Positions 20,784 to 32,212 of a stretch of 64,000 nt of DNA are shown here, in pieces. Below the pieces are notes generated by a model, which saw only the letters and a program-made list of their open reading frames with translations, did no database searches and was not told the DNA's origin. Position 1 is the stretch's first letter. Each line of letters begins with the position of its first letter. The position numbers were made by a program, and so were the translations under genes. Source of the stretch: Galdieria sulphuraria. Lineage: Eukaryota > Rhodophyta > Bangiophyceae > Galdieriales > Galdieriaceae. The stretch spans positions 124,001 to 188,000 of the forward strand of contig NW_005178465.1 in NCBI RefSeq assembly GCF_000341285.1. The letters run 5' to 3'.

Positions 20784-21836
20784 ATGACGTTTCTTGAACC
20801 ACTAAAAATAGAAGACAGGCTTTATTGTCCTAAAAGAATTCTTGTCACTGGAGGTTTGGGATTTATAGGTTCAAGCGTTTGTCGCCATCTATCTAGTTTA
20901 TACCCCGATTATTTTTTGCTGATTCTTGATAAAGTAGACTACTGTTCCTCTACAGAGAACGTTTCAGAATGTTTACGGTCAAACAACTGTAAACTAGTCA
21001 AGGGTGACGTATTATCTTCAGACCTGCTACGGTTTCTTCTTGAAGAGGAGCAAATAGATACTGTGCTACATTTTGCAGCTTGCACTCACGTTGACAACTC
21101 GTTCGGATCTTCGCTAACGTTCACCCACAACAATGTTTTGGGGACACATGTATTATTAGAGTGTTGCAGACAATATGGAAGAATCAAACGTTTTATCCAT
21201 GTTAGCACTGACGAAGTCTACGGAGGTGAAAATATACTTTCGGATGAAACATCTCTCTTAGAGCCTACAAATCCATATGCCTGTACAAAAGCTGCAGCAG
21301 AGCTTATCTCCCGTGGATATTCGAAATCATTTGGACTTCCTATAATTATTACTCGAGGCAACAATGTGTATGGCCCTTGCCAGTTTCCAGATAAATTGAT
21401 ACCAAAATCAATATGTCTACTTTCTCTTAATAAGCCAGCCTTCCTCCATGGAAGTGGGGAACATAAGCGGAATTTCCTATTTGTAGATGACGCTGCTAGA
21501 GCTTTTGATTATATCCTTCATCGAGGTTTGACGAACGAGGTATACAACATAGGCTCAAATGATGAAAAAAGCAATTTAGAAGTATTGCTTGATCTTCTTA
21601 AGCTCTTTGGTCTTGAATCTATGTCAGATAAATATATAGAAAGAGTGAAAGACCGAGCATTCAATGATTTACGATATAAGATCGACTCCACGAAACTGAA
21701 GCAGCTAGGATGGAATCAGCGAGTTACTTGGGAATCAGGCTTACTTTTCACAAAGGAATGGTATTGTAATGTCGAAAATCTGAAACGTTGGCCCAATTAT
21801 GAAGCCAGCTTGCAACCTCATCCGTCACTGGGATAA
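20784..21836 (+). CDS. UDP-glucose 4,6-dehydratase
   Basis: Converts UDP-glucose to UDP-4-keto-6-deoxyglucose, the first step to UDP-L-rhamnose. Single exon, 350 residues from the ATG at 20784. An extended short-chain dehydrogenase: ILVTGGLGFIGSSVCRHL (NAD-binding), DKVDYCSSTENV, VLHFAACTHVDNSFGSS, HVSTDEVYGG with the catalytic Thr-Asp-Glu trio, and NPYACTKAAAELI with YxxxK. NNVYGPCQFPDKLIPK and FLFVDDAARAFDYIL complete the RmlB/RHM pattern. The AACTHVDNSFG string is closest to eukaryotic RHM N-terminal halves, so UDP- rather than dTDP-glucose is the likely substrate. It works with the NRS/ER gene upstream. No intron. Confidence 0.93.
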   Translation: MTFLEPLKIEDRLYCPKRILVTGGLGFIGSSVCRHLSSLYPDYFLLILDKVDYCSSTENVSECLRSNNCKLVKGDVLSSDLLRFLLEEEQIDTVLHFAACTHVDNSFGSSLTFTHNNVLGTHVLLECCRQYGRIKRFIHVSTDEVYGGENILSDETSLLEPTNPYACTKAAAELISRGYSKSFGLPIIITRGNNVYGPCQFPDKLIPKSICLLSLNKPAFLHGSGEHKRNFLFVDDAARAFDYILHRGLTNEVYNIGSNDEKSNLEVLLDLLKLFGLESMSDKYIERVKDRAFNDLRYKIDSTKLKQLGWNQRVTWESGLLFTKEWYCNVENLKRWPNYEASLQPHPSLG

Positions 21837-24800
21837 ATTGTGTGCCAAACTCATTTCATTTTTCATTGATATTGTTAAAGCTGATATTTTTTGTCATCTC
21901 TTTGATATTTGAAAGGATTATGAATCGCAAGTTTTTGTTCTGTCTTACATTTCTCCGTCAACTTGAGCTCCACGAACACAATCTGCAAAAAGTCCATGAA
22001 ACTGTTCTTCCATAGTCATAAATCACCATGATAATCAAATAACAGTTACGAACTTTATCGACGGAATTTTCTTGGTACCGATACAAAACTACTCATGATT
22101 GGGAATACATGTATTTCATCGTTCTATATACAGTCTGAAGGGCCATTCAAAAGGTTACTGAAGGATGGCCGATGACTTTCTACTCTTTTGTGTTTCTATG
22201 CATGCTACATCATTCTCACTCTCCTCCGAAATTCTAGTTGAATCCAACCAATAGGTTTCAAACCTCTGTATTCAAATAAAACAGGCAATATATATCCTTG
22301 TTCAGAAACTCATTGAATTGTTCGCATGTGAAAGCACAGGTTTTAGAATGTTCTCAGATCATACACAAAAATTGCAATTCTATGGACACTGTTCTTGTAG
22401 ACGACTTTTAGGACAGAAAGCTTGGTGCCGTACAACGAACTGGAATAATGTTTCACGGCAATACTTCCAACAAAAGCATATAACGTGGAAACATTACTTA
22501 TCTCTTCGGATATTTTTTAGGAGAGTAGAAGCTCGTGGCCTAAAAACAAAGTTGCTGATCGACTATTGAAAACTCTTTCTTCAAAGTACTTGGATAGGTA
22601 CGAAACTAAGTCACGATAGTTGTCAAAGATTTCATAACCAAACATTTAGGCATGAACCAGCATATTGAACTGACTTGTGGAGACAGGATTCTTTCTTGTA
22701 GGTAGAGTACGACCTGAGTTATTTGTTGACAAGTTTCATTCCCTTCATATTTTTGGTCATCGGCTATTTTGTAGGAAAGGACAGACTATTCTTAACGCTG
22801 TTACCGAGATGTTTATTTTTGTTTTCGATATTTTTGTATGATTCGAAAGAAGAACATCTTCAGCAAAGGTTCATTTTGTTCTCATTTGTGTCAGAAAATA
22901 GCGACTTCTAAGCTACATATAATCTTTCAATGTAATTTTGTATATTCATGAAGAGGCGCAAGACGATTAAAACTTTTTCAAATAGAAGTTAACATTGTTT
23001 ATTTTGCTTTCCTATCGTTTGCTGAGGAGAATATCTAAACGAATCAACTCTTATAGAATTGAAGTTTCTGTCGTAATGCTGTTTTACATATATGTTACTG
23101 TTCAAGGGTATGACGAAGACGAAGTTCTTTGACAGGAACCGAAACACTGTGTCTGATTTTGCAATAAGATGTTTCCCAGTACATTATTATATTTTTTGGT
23201 GTCTATAAAACTCTTTTCGACCGAATTTCATAATCACTATTCTTTTGACCTAAAATGCAATGTCATTGAATTTATGAGTCAAATTGTCATCAATGTTGCT
23301 TATATGAAACTTTGTTGCTCTACAATCCAACCTGGACTTGGAAGATCAGTATACTTAAATCTTGGTTATTAGGTAGCCAATGTAAACTATCAAAGATATA
23401 AGCGCTAAGTACTAATGCAATCCATTCAGCAATTTCTGCAGCAATGATGAGTATTCCATTCGACTCTCACAGAACGCACAACTTATTGCTGAGATGTGTC
23501 TCTTCCTTAAAACTTGAGAAACATTCCAAAAAGTATATAAACTTCAACAAGTCGACTGAAAAGATTATATGGAAAATTTGGTGAGAATTTTGCAATTTTG
23601 AGGTAGACTCCAAGATGGTGCACCTTGCTACTACAAATTGAAATACATTGACATAATAGGCGCAAACGTTCAAACTCGGTTTTCGATCAATCGCGCAAAC
23701 ATCTTTTTTATGGAAAGTCATGAAGAAGCAGGAAAAAATCATAGTTGGAGATAACGTTTAATTCCAAAATGCTTATGGATAGAATAGAACGCCATAATAA
23801 TAGAATACGACGATGACGACTAATTAAGCTACCATAAACAGAATAATTGTGTAAGCCGTATATCTCAAAGTGCTTCCAATGAGGAGTGCTTCCGACTGTT
23901 GATGTAAAACTGATGCTCACAATAACTAACGAAGGATAGACAACAACTCCATAGGGATCTCTAGGTTTCGGAGTGACAAGAAACGTTTCGACATATATTT
24001 TGGTTCACAAATATTCACTAGTAATAATCAAATAAGGTTATTCAATAAACGAATAGGATAATAAACACTATCCGTGACACGTTCTGCAAAATTTTTCGAT
24101 ATCACATACAATTGCATTCCTGAGTAGGTGATATCGCTGCGAAAGGTGACTTCTTCGAGGGTCACTAAATAAAGAAGATCCATTTATGCAAGTCTCAGCA
24201 CATTGCTGTTTTTGACTTGCTGAAGGGCAGCTTATATCTGTTCCAAAATTTGCCTACCTTACATAAGAAGCGCTCATCATATTCACATATAACTGCAACT
24301 TCGCTTTCCTAGTCGTCAATAAATGACTTTAAAGCTATTATATGAGACAGGAAGCAAGCAACAATAGCAACCCCAGACACACGTGGATCTCTTTAGGACT
24401 TGCTTGTCAAGAAAACCACTCAACGAATCGCTTCAACCATCAAATTCTTCTTCAAAGGAAGTCTCACTCTGTTACGTTTGCAAAGAACTTGATAGATTTG
24501 CTGCTTGAAAAAGTATTTTCTCTTTCAGTACGAGAATTAGAAGCGATAAGAGTGAAGAAAACCTACTATAGATATTGAGTACTTTGTTGCACGAACATAC
24601 ATTTTGGAACTTTCATAGACTGCTAAAACATTCTGGAAAAAGTAGACAGTTAAATGATGGTTCCAGTATAGCTATCCTGACGTCTCAACGTCATAAAAAT
24701 TACTCTTACATTCAAGAACCTCCAACACTCCACCATAAAAGACTTTCATTTTTGCAATCACGTTATACGGTACAAGCTAAAAGACGTTCTGCCCAATTAG

Positions 24801-26936
24801 TGCAACGATATATTTCCAAGACTTTGGCCTCTCAGAAATATGCGAGACATGCCAAGGGATGACTGGCATGTGCAACGTAGTTGACAATTTTGTGATGTGA
24901 AATTAACGGTGACTTCATATGACGTCAATACGCTGCATCCCACACGCGATGCGAATACATTGATGCCACTACTTATGAAAAAGAAAACAAAGTATGGTCT
25001 TGTGGAAGTCAAAATTCTTGGTTTCCAATGCCAAGTAAAAAAAGGCAACGCCTCATCGTCACTGAAATAGAATAGTTTCTTGAGATTCTACAAATAGTAT
25101 TTCAACAATGAAACGCTAAAGTATAGGCATTTTTTTCAAATATGATATTGCATCTTCTGCTTCAACAAATATACTTTCGATTCTATGTGTTGAAGTTACT
25201 GTAATATTTGGAAGTAACTAAATTGAAACAAAGATTTTCATCAGATGCTTGTCATTGTGAGATACGACTCTGTAGAGATTTCCCGAAGCAGTCATGTTTA
25301 GTCAAATTTACTCCAGAACTACAAAGGAAAACATAGACAGTGAATAGCAAGTAAAAACAAGTCGAGTTTCCTATTACTGACAACTTCGCTGAAGCTCCTG
25401 TGTTCATCGTTTCTTTTAGTGATTCTTGTTGAACCTACAAAATATAGCCTGCGATTGTGTTATTCTGAATAAATACGAGTAGTTGAATAGAACTATATAT
25501 TTTCATGGTTTTCAACAATTTAGGGACAGATTTTTTCAATTGGTTTCCAGTCGTTTCAATATTTCGAGATAACTCAGTGATTATCTGCAGTCAACTTTTG
25601 TTTACGAAACCTGACACTCTATTCTTTCTTCCTACTCATCTTTTCCGAAATTCTGTTGCAGAGTTTGTGATATTTTAGTGAACTTTCTTTTGTCCTTTGC
25701 GAGGCGACAGAAACGTGAAAAACACTATTAGGAATAAAACCATTCAGGATTTTGCGTTGTTCACAATTTGTTGGCTGTTCGAGTATGTCGAAAACATTAC
25801 TTGGAACGCCTCTGTAACGTAATAAATAACTCTTTAGCCATCACAGAAGGACATGTCTTTCTCTTTGAGCTGCTTTCTAACCTCTTTGATATAGACATCT
25901 CAACTTGGTTTCAGAGTAGACTTGGGAGACTGTTCTCACAATTTTCTATTAAATATAACCAGCCGCAGAGCTCACTCTGGCTAGCAACATTCCCCTTTCA
26001 CATATACTTACTGAATTACTCTATCTCAATCGTGGGTCTGGGTAGCTCTAATTGCTGTGATAGCTTTCATATTATCGTCTTGACTTTTGACATAGGTTGA
26101 ACTGTCACATAATTTTGTACATTGTTGTTGATTTATCTTCTTCTTTTATAATCTAGTGAAAGAATTCAAAATAGAGTTTTTCCTCAAGCAATTGTTTTCA
26201 GAGATAAAGAGCGCTTCTAAATATGATCCTTTTCAACTTCAGGAAACGAAGAAATTTCATCGTTGCACAAATCTTGTATATAAAATAAATTGAGGTGGAT
26301 GCTTTCGAATAGAGAAGATCATTCTCCCTGAAGTGTCTCTGTTGAACAAGTAAAATTATCTTTGTCATATATGCTCTCTATAAGCTTATTTTTGCAGAGA
26401 ATATTGAAGTAACCTTTCGTAGAAGGATATTCTAATTAATTTTCCCAACGAAGTTGTTGTAATCTTGACTGTTTCGACGAGTTGAATGAATGAATGTTGA
26501 ATCAAAATTTAGACCAACAGTTTTGGATTTCATCCTTGAAAAAATTGAAAAACTTCATCTTACTTGTTTTTTTTGGCTCCGTCTGAAGATGGGTGAAAGT
26601 AGAGTTGCATGACAAATATGGTCTCTTCTTAGGAACACTTTGTTGTCTATTTCTTAAAAATATCGCAGAAATAAATTTTTAAACAGCTTCTGTTTGAAGG
26701 ATTGAAGTATTTTCGTTCTTTCAGTTGCTGTTGCGTACGTTGATTAAAAAGCACCCTCATATTGCGCTAACCCAATTCAATTCATTTCTCCGGCGCATTG
26801 GAATGTCCCTTTGATTCTTACCTGAAAAATTGAACGCTCACTTCGTTTGAATTATACAACACTAGTACCTTTATTGACACTATTGGCGGTTTGAGTTATA
26901 TGTTTTCACTTCTACTCTGTTAGCAATGACGAAAAA
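21837..26936. other. Long gene-poor stretch (about 5.1 kb)
   Basis: The largest gap in the window; no gene is supported. Open frames of 60-110 codons exist (for example 22318-22569, 24575-24862 and 25768-26100, all plus), but none has a recognised motif, and opposite-strand frames are equally weak. Base composition and scattered short frames resemble those around the two recognised pseudogenes, so decayed genes are likely but unidentified. No repeats, tRNA or transposon ends were seen. Confidence 0.45.
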
Positions 26937-27644
26937 GTGAGACCACGCATAGCAGTAATCATTCCTCTTCGCCAGAGACCATTGGATGAGAAGTTCATAT
27001 CGGTTTATTTCGCAAACTATTTAAAAAGCTTCAACAACGTTTCGTACGAAATATTTTTTGCTGAGCAAACAAGCGAGTATCACTTCAACAGAGGACTACT
27101 TTTTAATTCAGCTTTTATATTTCTAAGAAACAAATCATATGATTGCTACTGTCTACAAGATGCCGATACTGTTCCACTGACGAGTAGTTTTCTATATCAT
27201 TGCCCAACAGGAAAAGTACCTTATCATCTAACTCCTCTAGATATTCACCCCCATGTGAATTACCCAGATAACTTAGCTGGCAATGTTATTTTTACTGCCG
27301 AACAGTTCGAAGTTATCAATGGTTTTAGTAGTTGCTTCTGGGGTTGGGGTAAAGAAGATGACAACCTTGTCAAACGTTTTCAGTCGAAACAAATGTGGCC
27401 TCCTGAAGCACCTCCGAGTGGGACCGAGCGTTTCTGGCATGTTGATTGCGAACATGAAAGAATTCAAACAGACTATCCCGAAGAAAAGTTTAAGTTCCTA
27501 TTTGAAGATCTTGGTTACTTCGGTTTGAACACCTCAAAGTTTGAAGTGCATTCATTCTATAGAGTTTCAAGCGCCCATTCCATTTGGAAGATAGTCTTGA
27601 AACTATATTGTGACTTGGACTACAGTCCTTGGTGCGCAAACTGA
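26937..27644 (+). CDS. GT7-family (beta-1,4-galactosyltransferase-like) glycosyltransferase, 5' end unresolved
   Basis: Catalytic domain of about 235 residues. It opens IAVIIPLRQRP (family VIIPFRNR), then HFNRGLLFNSAFIFL (FNRa-LLN-G), QDADTVPL (the DxD metal site), GNVIFTAEQFEVINGFSSC and FWGWGKEDDNL, the GWG-EDD hallmark of GT7. A later FWHVDCEHE fits the metal-binding His region. Family members transfer Gal, GalNAc or Xyl from UDP in the Golgi. The frame runs back to about 26919 with no ATG; an acceptor (ctgttag just before 26921) suggests an upstream exon carrying the start and membrane anchor, but I could not find one in 26.6-26.9 kb. The gene may be intact with a missed first exon, or 5'-truncated. 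Confidence 0.8.
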   Translation: MRPRIAVIIPLRQRPLDEKFISVYFANYLKSFNNVSYEIFFAEQTSEYHFNRGLLFNSAFIFLRNKSYDCYCLQDADTVPLTSSFLYHCPTGKVPYHLTPLDIHPHVNYPDNLAGNVIFTAEQFEVINGFSSCFWGWGKEDDNLVKRFQSKQMWPPEAPPSGTERFWHVDCEHERIQTDYPEEKFKFLFEDLGYFGLNTSKFEVHSFYRVSSAHSIWKIVLKLYCDLDYSPWCAN

Positions 27645-30214
27645 TATTTTGGAAAGCTTTGAGTTCCAAATACCCTTAGTTGCAGCAAAAGGAGTGAAGA
27701 CTTCAAATTGCGATGTAATCTTCACTTTGTGCTCTTTGAGACTGCTAAAATTTGAGTAAACAAGAACTGTTCGTCAAAATGATTCCTATGAGATCTATTA
27801 TCCAAAAGCTTGCTTTCGATACACAAATGTACGCAATTTGTTTTCCAACAAGTTCTTTTCGAGTGGAGACTAGAGTTTACTCTTGTTTCGTTTGTTAGAT
27901 GCTTAGTTACCCTTTCCACTGGACGCTTCGTCTTGTTCTCTGTTCAATGAAATTGTCACTTTACGAAAGTTGGGTATTCGGCCTGTCGACTTCTTTGAAT
28001 CTTGAATGGGATAGACGATATAACTTACTAAGCTTTTTGCAACGTTTCCGTTTCTTATGGCAGATGAGTGCGCACAATTTCGTTCCTTTTCTGTATTTAT
28101 CTTACTCAGTCAACCCTTCCAGGTGCACTCTGTTTTTCTTGATTGTTTGAGATGGTTGAAAGTCATCAATATTGTCCTGCCTCATGTAAAAATATTTTAC
28201 AAGATTCATAGAGGAACTGCTTGAAATATCAAAAATTATAATCATTCGAAGTTCTTCTTTGTGAACTAGGACGAATAGGAGCCGTAGTCTGAACTGAGAC
28301 CTTAACCTCAGTCGCTTCTTGCTTATGCGCTAAAGAATTTCTTCATATCTGAATCCCTTTTCCCTTAAGGTAAAGTTGTTTTCAACAAAGTATTTATCGC
28401 AAACACTCGACAAAATATGTCCTTGCAGACTATCATCTAGAGCATTTGATAACATCTTCGAATTGTGTCTCTAAATGTGCTCCAACTATTTAACCGTAGC
28501 AACTTCAGTTTTTTTACAGTTAGAAGCTTCTACCAGATAATTAGCTATATAATTTAAATTTATTCTTACAATTTGCTTTTCACTGAAGTGGATTTTTCAA
28601 TGTTATTCTTTAATGCTTTGTGAAACGCAAGATGAACATCATAAATCATGAGGCAGACTATCAGCAGTTGGCAATATGCCTCTTCCTTTTTTTCGCATAC
28701 TTGATCGAACTGTGCATTCGTAGTAAGGTTTGTCCTCACCGACAATTCTATGCGATTGAAGCTGTATTAAATCAAACCCATCTACTAAAAAAAGTGTTGA
28801 CTCCTAATTCGAACACATATTTTTACTTTGTCCATTCAAGGTATAACTCTAAACAATGCTGTTCAAGAACCAGAATTACCTGTACCCGCCGATTTTCCTT
28901 CACACTAGTTTTCGTACTATTAGTTATCGTCTTCGTTATACTCTCTGGGAGTGATCTTCCTCGGCTGTTTTAAGCAATATTTAGAACCTCCGTCGAGAAC
29001 GAAATTTTTAAATCACTTCGAAGAACAAACCATACTCTTCTAGTTCGAGATTCTGTTTCGAAGATTGAGTAGTACGGGACTTGAGCAAAAGGACCCCACA
29101 GACTAAAATGAATAATATTTGTCAGCTATCTAGTTCAGCAGAAATTGTATGACGCGATGATGAAACTTCTCCTTTGAATATGAAGGCATAACGTGTTTAA
29201 AAATCAAGCTGAGATGCGTGGCACGGTTTGGAAAATTGCAAAAACAGCAGTATTGTGTGACTCCGCCCTTATCCAATTTTTCGTAAAAAAAGACTATGCG
29301 TGTAAATCCTTACAGCGAAGATACCTTGACTACTGAGTTTGCTTTGAAACACTGATTATGCGCTCAGATGTTAGCATTTAAAAATTAGTGACGGTTTAGC
29401 TCTCATTCTTTTATTTTTGAAAAGAGGAACAGTTGAAGATATTCAATAATTCTATTTTTCTTGTTGAGGAAATTTGTCGCAGCTGGAAGTTTGCATCTAC
29501 AAGAAATTTGTGGCTCGAGACTCGGTAACTGCACTAACTTTTGACTCTAGTGGAATTATCTCCTTTTAGCAGAACGGTTTTCGATAGAAATTGCTCTGTG
29601 TGAACGTTCCGTGATAGTGTCAAATTTGGAAGATGTTTCGGTAAGAGCGAATAAACTGGACAGTTTCTACTTGACGGATTCAACAAATATACGGGTTTTC
29701 CTCTTTGAAATTGTGTTGTCGAGATTCAATTCTTGGATCGAAAGATATGCATAAACTACAGTCTCTCTTTCATCAGTTTCGCACAAATATCTGTAACAGT
29801 GGTCCGTTCGTTGCAGCCAGAGTCGAATCAGACTGTCGCTTTTACGTGGTTATCTTGTTTCATTAAAAATTTCTTCTTACACTCAACTCTTTTGTAGAAG
29901 CGAAAGCCATGAAGCGACCGAGAGACTGCTGATGGAAAACAAACGAGCTTTTTGGGTTATTTTGCAAAATATCTCTACAATAAACCCAAGCTTTGGTTTT
30001 TACATGAAGCAACATCAAGTTGTGCAGCAACATTTTTCCTTTAGTATTGGGTATCATAGTATGTTTCTCTAAGGGATGCACAGCTTTCCTAGCTGAGTAT
30101 CTAGCCTTCACTAGTTTCTTATTATCAGGTATTCGACTACGTTGAACTAAACAGAGTTCGAATTGTTCGGTGGGACTGCTAGATAGTAAAGTGTTTAAGT
30201 CTCTCCTCTCCTGA
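27645..30214. other. Intergenic, decayed-looking DNA
   Basis: No supported gene. A 113-codon ATG-initiated frame at 28632-28973 (plus) has one hydrophobic stretch near the N-terminus (AICLFLFFAYLIELCI) and another near the end (LVFVLLVIVFVIL); it could be a small membrane protein or the broken start of a type II transferase. A 127-codon minus-strand frame at 29863-30246 has no recognised motif. Confidence 0.35.
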
Positions 30215-30550
30215 ATGTGTTGCGTTGTACAAAAGAAAGAAGACATTCAACAACTTACTGGCACTTATGAAGAACTGACCATTCTTTCACAGTACAAGTA
30301 TGGCCTTAAAAACATGCAAAATTCAACAAACCAGACTCCTGTTTTGCGAGTTGTCTTTGAATACATTCCATTCCGTATGCTTTTGACCTGTCCGGATCCC
30401 GGTATGAACTTCCTATTCGTCCTAACCTTTCTTTTGCGGCTTTTGTAGAAAGCCTTAGTAGAGTTGCCGAAAGCGCATATTTTGGAGTAATCTATAGTTT
30501 TGATGAGTATTATTACCTCGTTCCTTCATCTAACTTTTTTCTTTTGTGAG
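30215..30550 (+). other. Orphan coding-like segment in two frames
   Basis: One frame reads IQQLTGTYEELTILSQYKYG and continues VLRVVFEYIPFRMLLTCPDPG to about 30400. A second frame then carries on as YELPIRPNLSFAAFVESLSR, followed by AYFGVIYSFDEYYYL, to about 30540. Together they look like one protein with a frame change at 30395-30410, where no intron fits. I do not recognise a family. Either a recently broken gene or an exon pair with a misread base. Confidence 0.3.
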
Positions 30551-30854
30551 GACTTTGAAATTTATGCAGTTTTATGAATTCTTATGGCCTCATCGTCGTG
30601 CGTTGCAAGATTGAGTCATTATTAAGAATTTAACAAACTTCGAGCGTTTGTGATGCCCTTTGTTCAATTTATCATTGTGACGAGATACGAATAATATTTC
30701 TAGTTATTGTTTAGCCTTTTATCTTTCATCTGCATCTCTCAAGAAGGAGTAAAGAAAACATCTTAGTCAATTAAATTGTTACCGTTATAATGTAGAAATC
30801 CAATAATCCATCAATGTTGAAATTGTTCAGGGACATTCATAGGGAAGGAAACCA

Positions 30855-31826
30855 ATGCTGTTTGCTGTAGTAGCTACTTGGATCAGTCCACGAAGGACCT
30901 ACGTACTTTTTTGTATTCTCTCCATCCTTCTGTTTTGGTTCAGTATAGCTAACTTGAATATTTTGACAAGATCCAAAACTTTTAAACTTCCCCCCTGTGA
31001 TATTGCAGCCCTCACGATAGGCTACAACGAAGAATGCCTTGCCGCCTTCACAGTAGCGTCGGTTTTATTGCAAGTAGATAGATATGTGTTTGTGGACACC
31101 AACTCGTTCGACAGAACGGTGTCACTTATTAAACACATATTTTCCGAAGAAGTTAAGACAGGGAAGTTGAGAATAATTTCCAAAGGTATCGAAGACTTCG
31201 ACGTTTCATCTGCACGGAATGAAGGGCTTCAATGGCTGAAGAATCAGAATTGTACAAAACTTTTAAAGATTGATGCAGACGAAGTATTTTATAGAGCTGG
31301 AGCAAGGCTCTTGGTCGACACAGCGAGATATTTGGAAGAGGATGTTTCGGAAGTTGAGTTTTGTGAATATGAGTTGTATCAAAATGAAGTTGAAACAAAC
31401 ACAGAGTGGATGAAAGCACTGTATAAGGACATTGTGGGAGCAAGTAACCAAACTATCTTTTATCAGTTCCCTCATATTCCGTCAAAACAACGAATCTTTA
31501 ATCATCTTCAGAATATATATGCGTCAGGAAAATGGACTGATGAAGCCGAAGGAAAATCGGCAGAAAATCTTCATACAACAGATGGGAAAGTAATGAGATT
31601 GCCAGATATTGTCAACGTTCACTATGGCTGGGCTCGCAACTTGGAGTATAAGCGAAACAAATCAATTGCCTGGATGGGGAAACCAGAAGCTCATCCTTGG
31701 GTAAACTCTATAAACCCAAGAGACCCAAGTTCAGACTTGAAACAATTTAAAGGTCACCCAGAAGTCATCTACGAGTACATTGAGAGGGTTTCTTCTTTTC
31801 TGAATATAGCTTATGATAAGGTTTGA
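30855..31826 (+). CDS. GT2-like glycosyltransferase, type II membrane protein
   Basis: Single exon, 323 residues from the ATG at 30855. A membrane anchor (YVLFCILSILLFWFSIANL) lies at residues 15-35. The catalytic part opens IAALTIGYNEECL (the GT2 NE motif), has RYVFVDTNSFDRTVSL with an Asp-strand for nucleotide binding, SARNEGLQWLK, and KLLKIDADEVFY with the DxD metal site. These four motifs are in the standard order for family GT2 of the type that trims to a short 'NE...D-SxD-T...RN-G...DADE' core. Sugar donor and acceptor are unknown; the setting suggests the local glycan. Its stop is 19 bases from an orphan coding segment on the opposite strand. Confidence 0.8.
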   Translation: MLFAVVATWISPRRTYVLFCILSILLFWFSIANLNILTRSKTFKLPPCDIAALTIGYNEECLAAFTVASVLLQVDRYVFVDTNSFDRTVSLIKHIFSEEVKTGKLRIISKGIEDFDVSSARNEGLQWLKNQNCTKLLKIDADEVFYRAGARLLVDTARYLEEDVSEVEFCEYELYQNEVETNTEWMKALYKDIVGASNQTIFYQFPHIPSKQRIFNHLQNIYASGKWTDEAEGKSAENLHTTDGKVMRLPDIVNVHYGWARNLEYKRNKSIAWMGKPEAHPWVNSINPRDPSSDLKQFKGHPEVIYEYIERVSSFLNIAYDKV

Positions 31827-31845
31827 TATGCGAAAGGAAATAAAA

Positions 31846-32212
31846 TCAACCTTTTGCCTGAAAAAAAGTACGAGTTATTGTAGGTTGCTTGCAGTCAAAT
31901 GGATGAACAACATTCCATAGTGAAATGCGAAGATTCTCCATGTGCCAGTGGTCTCTCGTGTGCGAATCGATACAAGTCTTGAAGTATCTCAACGCAAAGG
32001 CTAAAGCAAGATCTTGGCAATCGGTTGCAACCTACAATCTGAAAGCATTTAGACAAATATCACCTAATTTTGAGGGAAGGTGATACTAGAGAAGACGAGT
32101 GTGGTTGCCTTTAGATTGAAACTGCTCTAGTGAAGGTGTTCAAGTCTATCCACCACTGTTTGTTATTGTACTCCTTCGCACGCCTTGCAATAGACCAATG
32201 TTGGCTTGATAC
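31846..32212 (-). CDS. 3' end of an unrecognised spliced gene
   Basis: Two minus-strand segments join in phase across a 91-base GT-AG intron: about 32212-32123 (reading SSQHWSIARRAKEYNNKQWW, then IDLNTFTRA) and 32031-31846 (reading VATDCQDLALAFALRYFKTC, then HTRDHWHMENLRISLWNVV, to a TGA). The composition (many Trp, His, Arg) is strongly protein-like and the opposite strand is closed by stops. I do not recognise the family. No further upstream exon or ATG could be placed in 32.2-32.8 kb, so this is either a gene with a missed first exon or a truncated relic. Confidence 0.4.
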
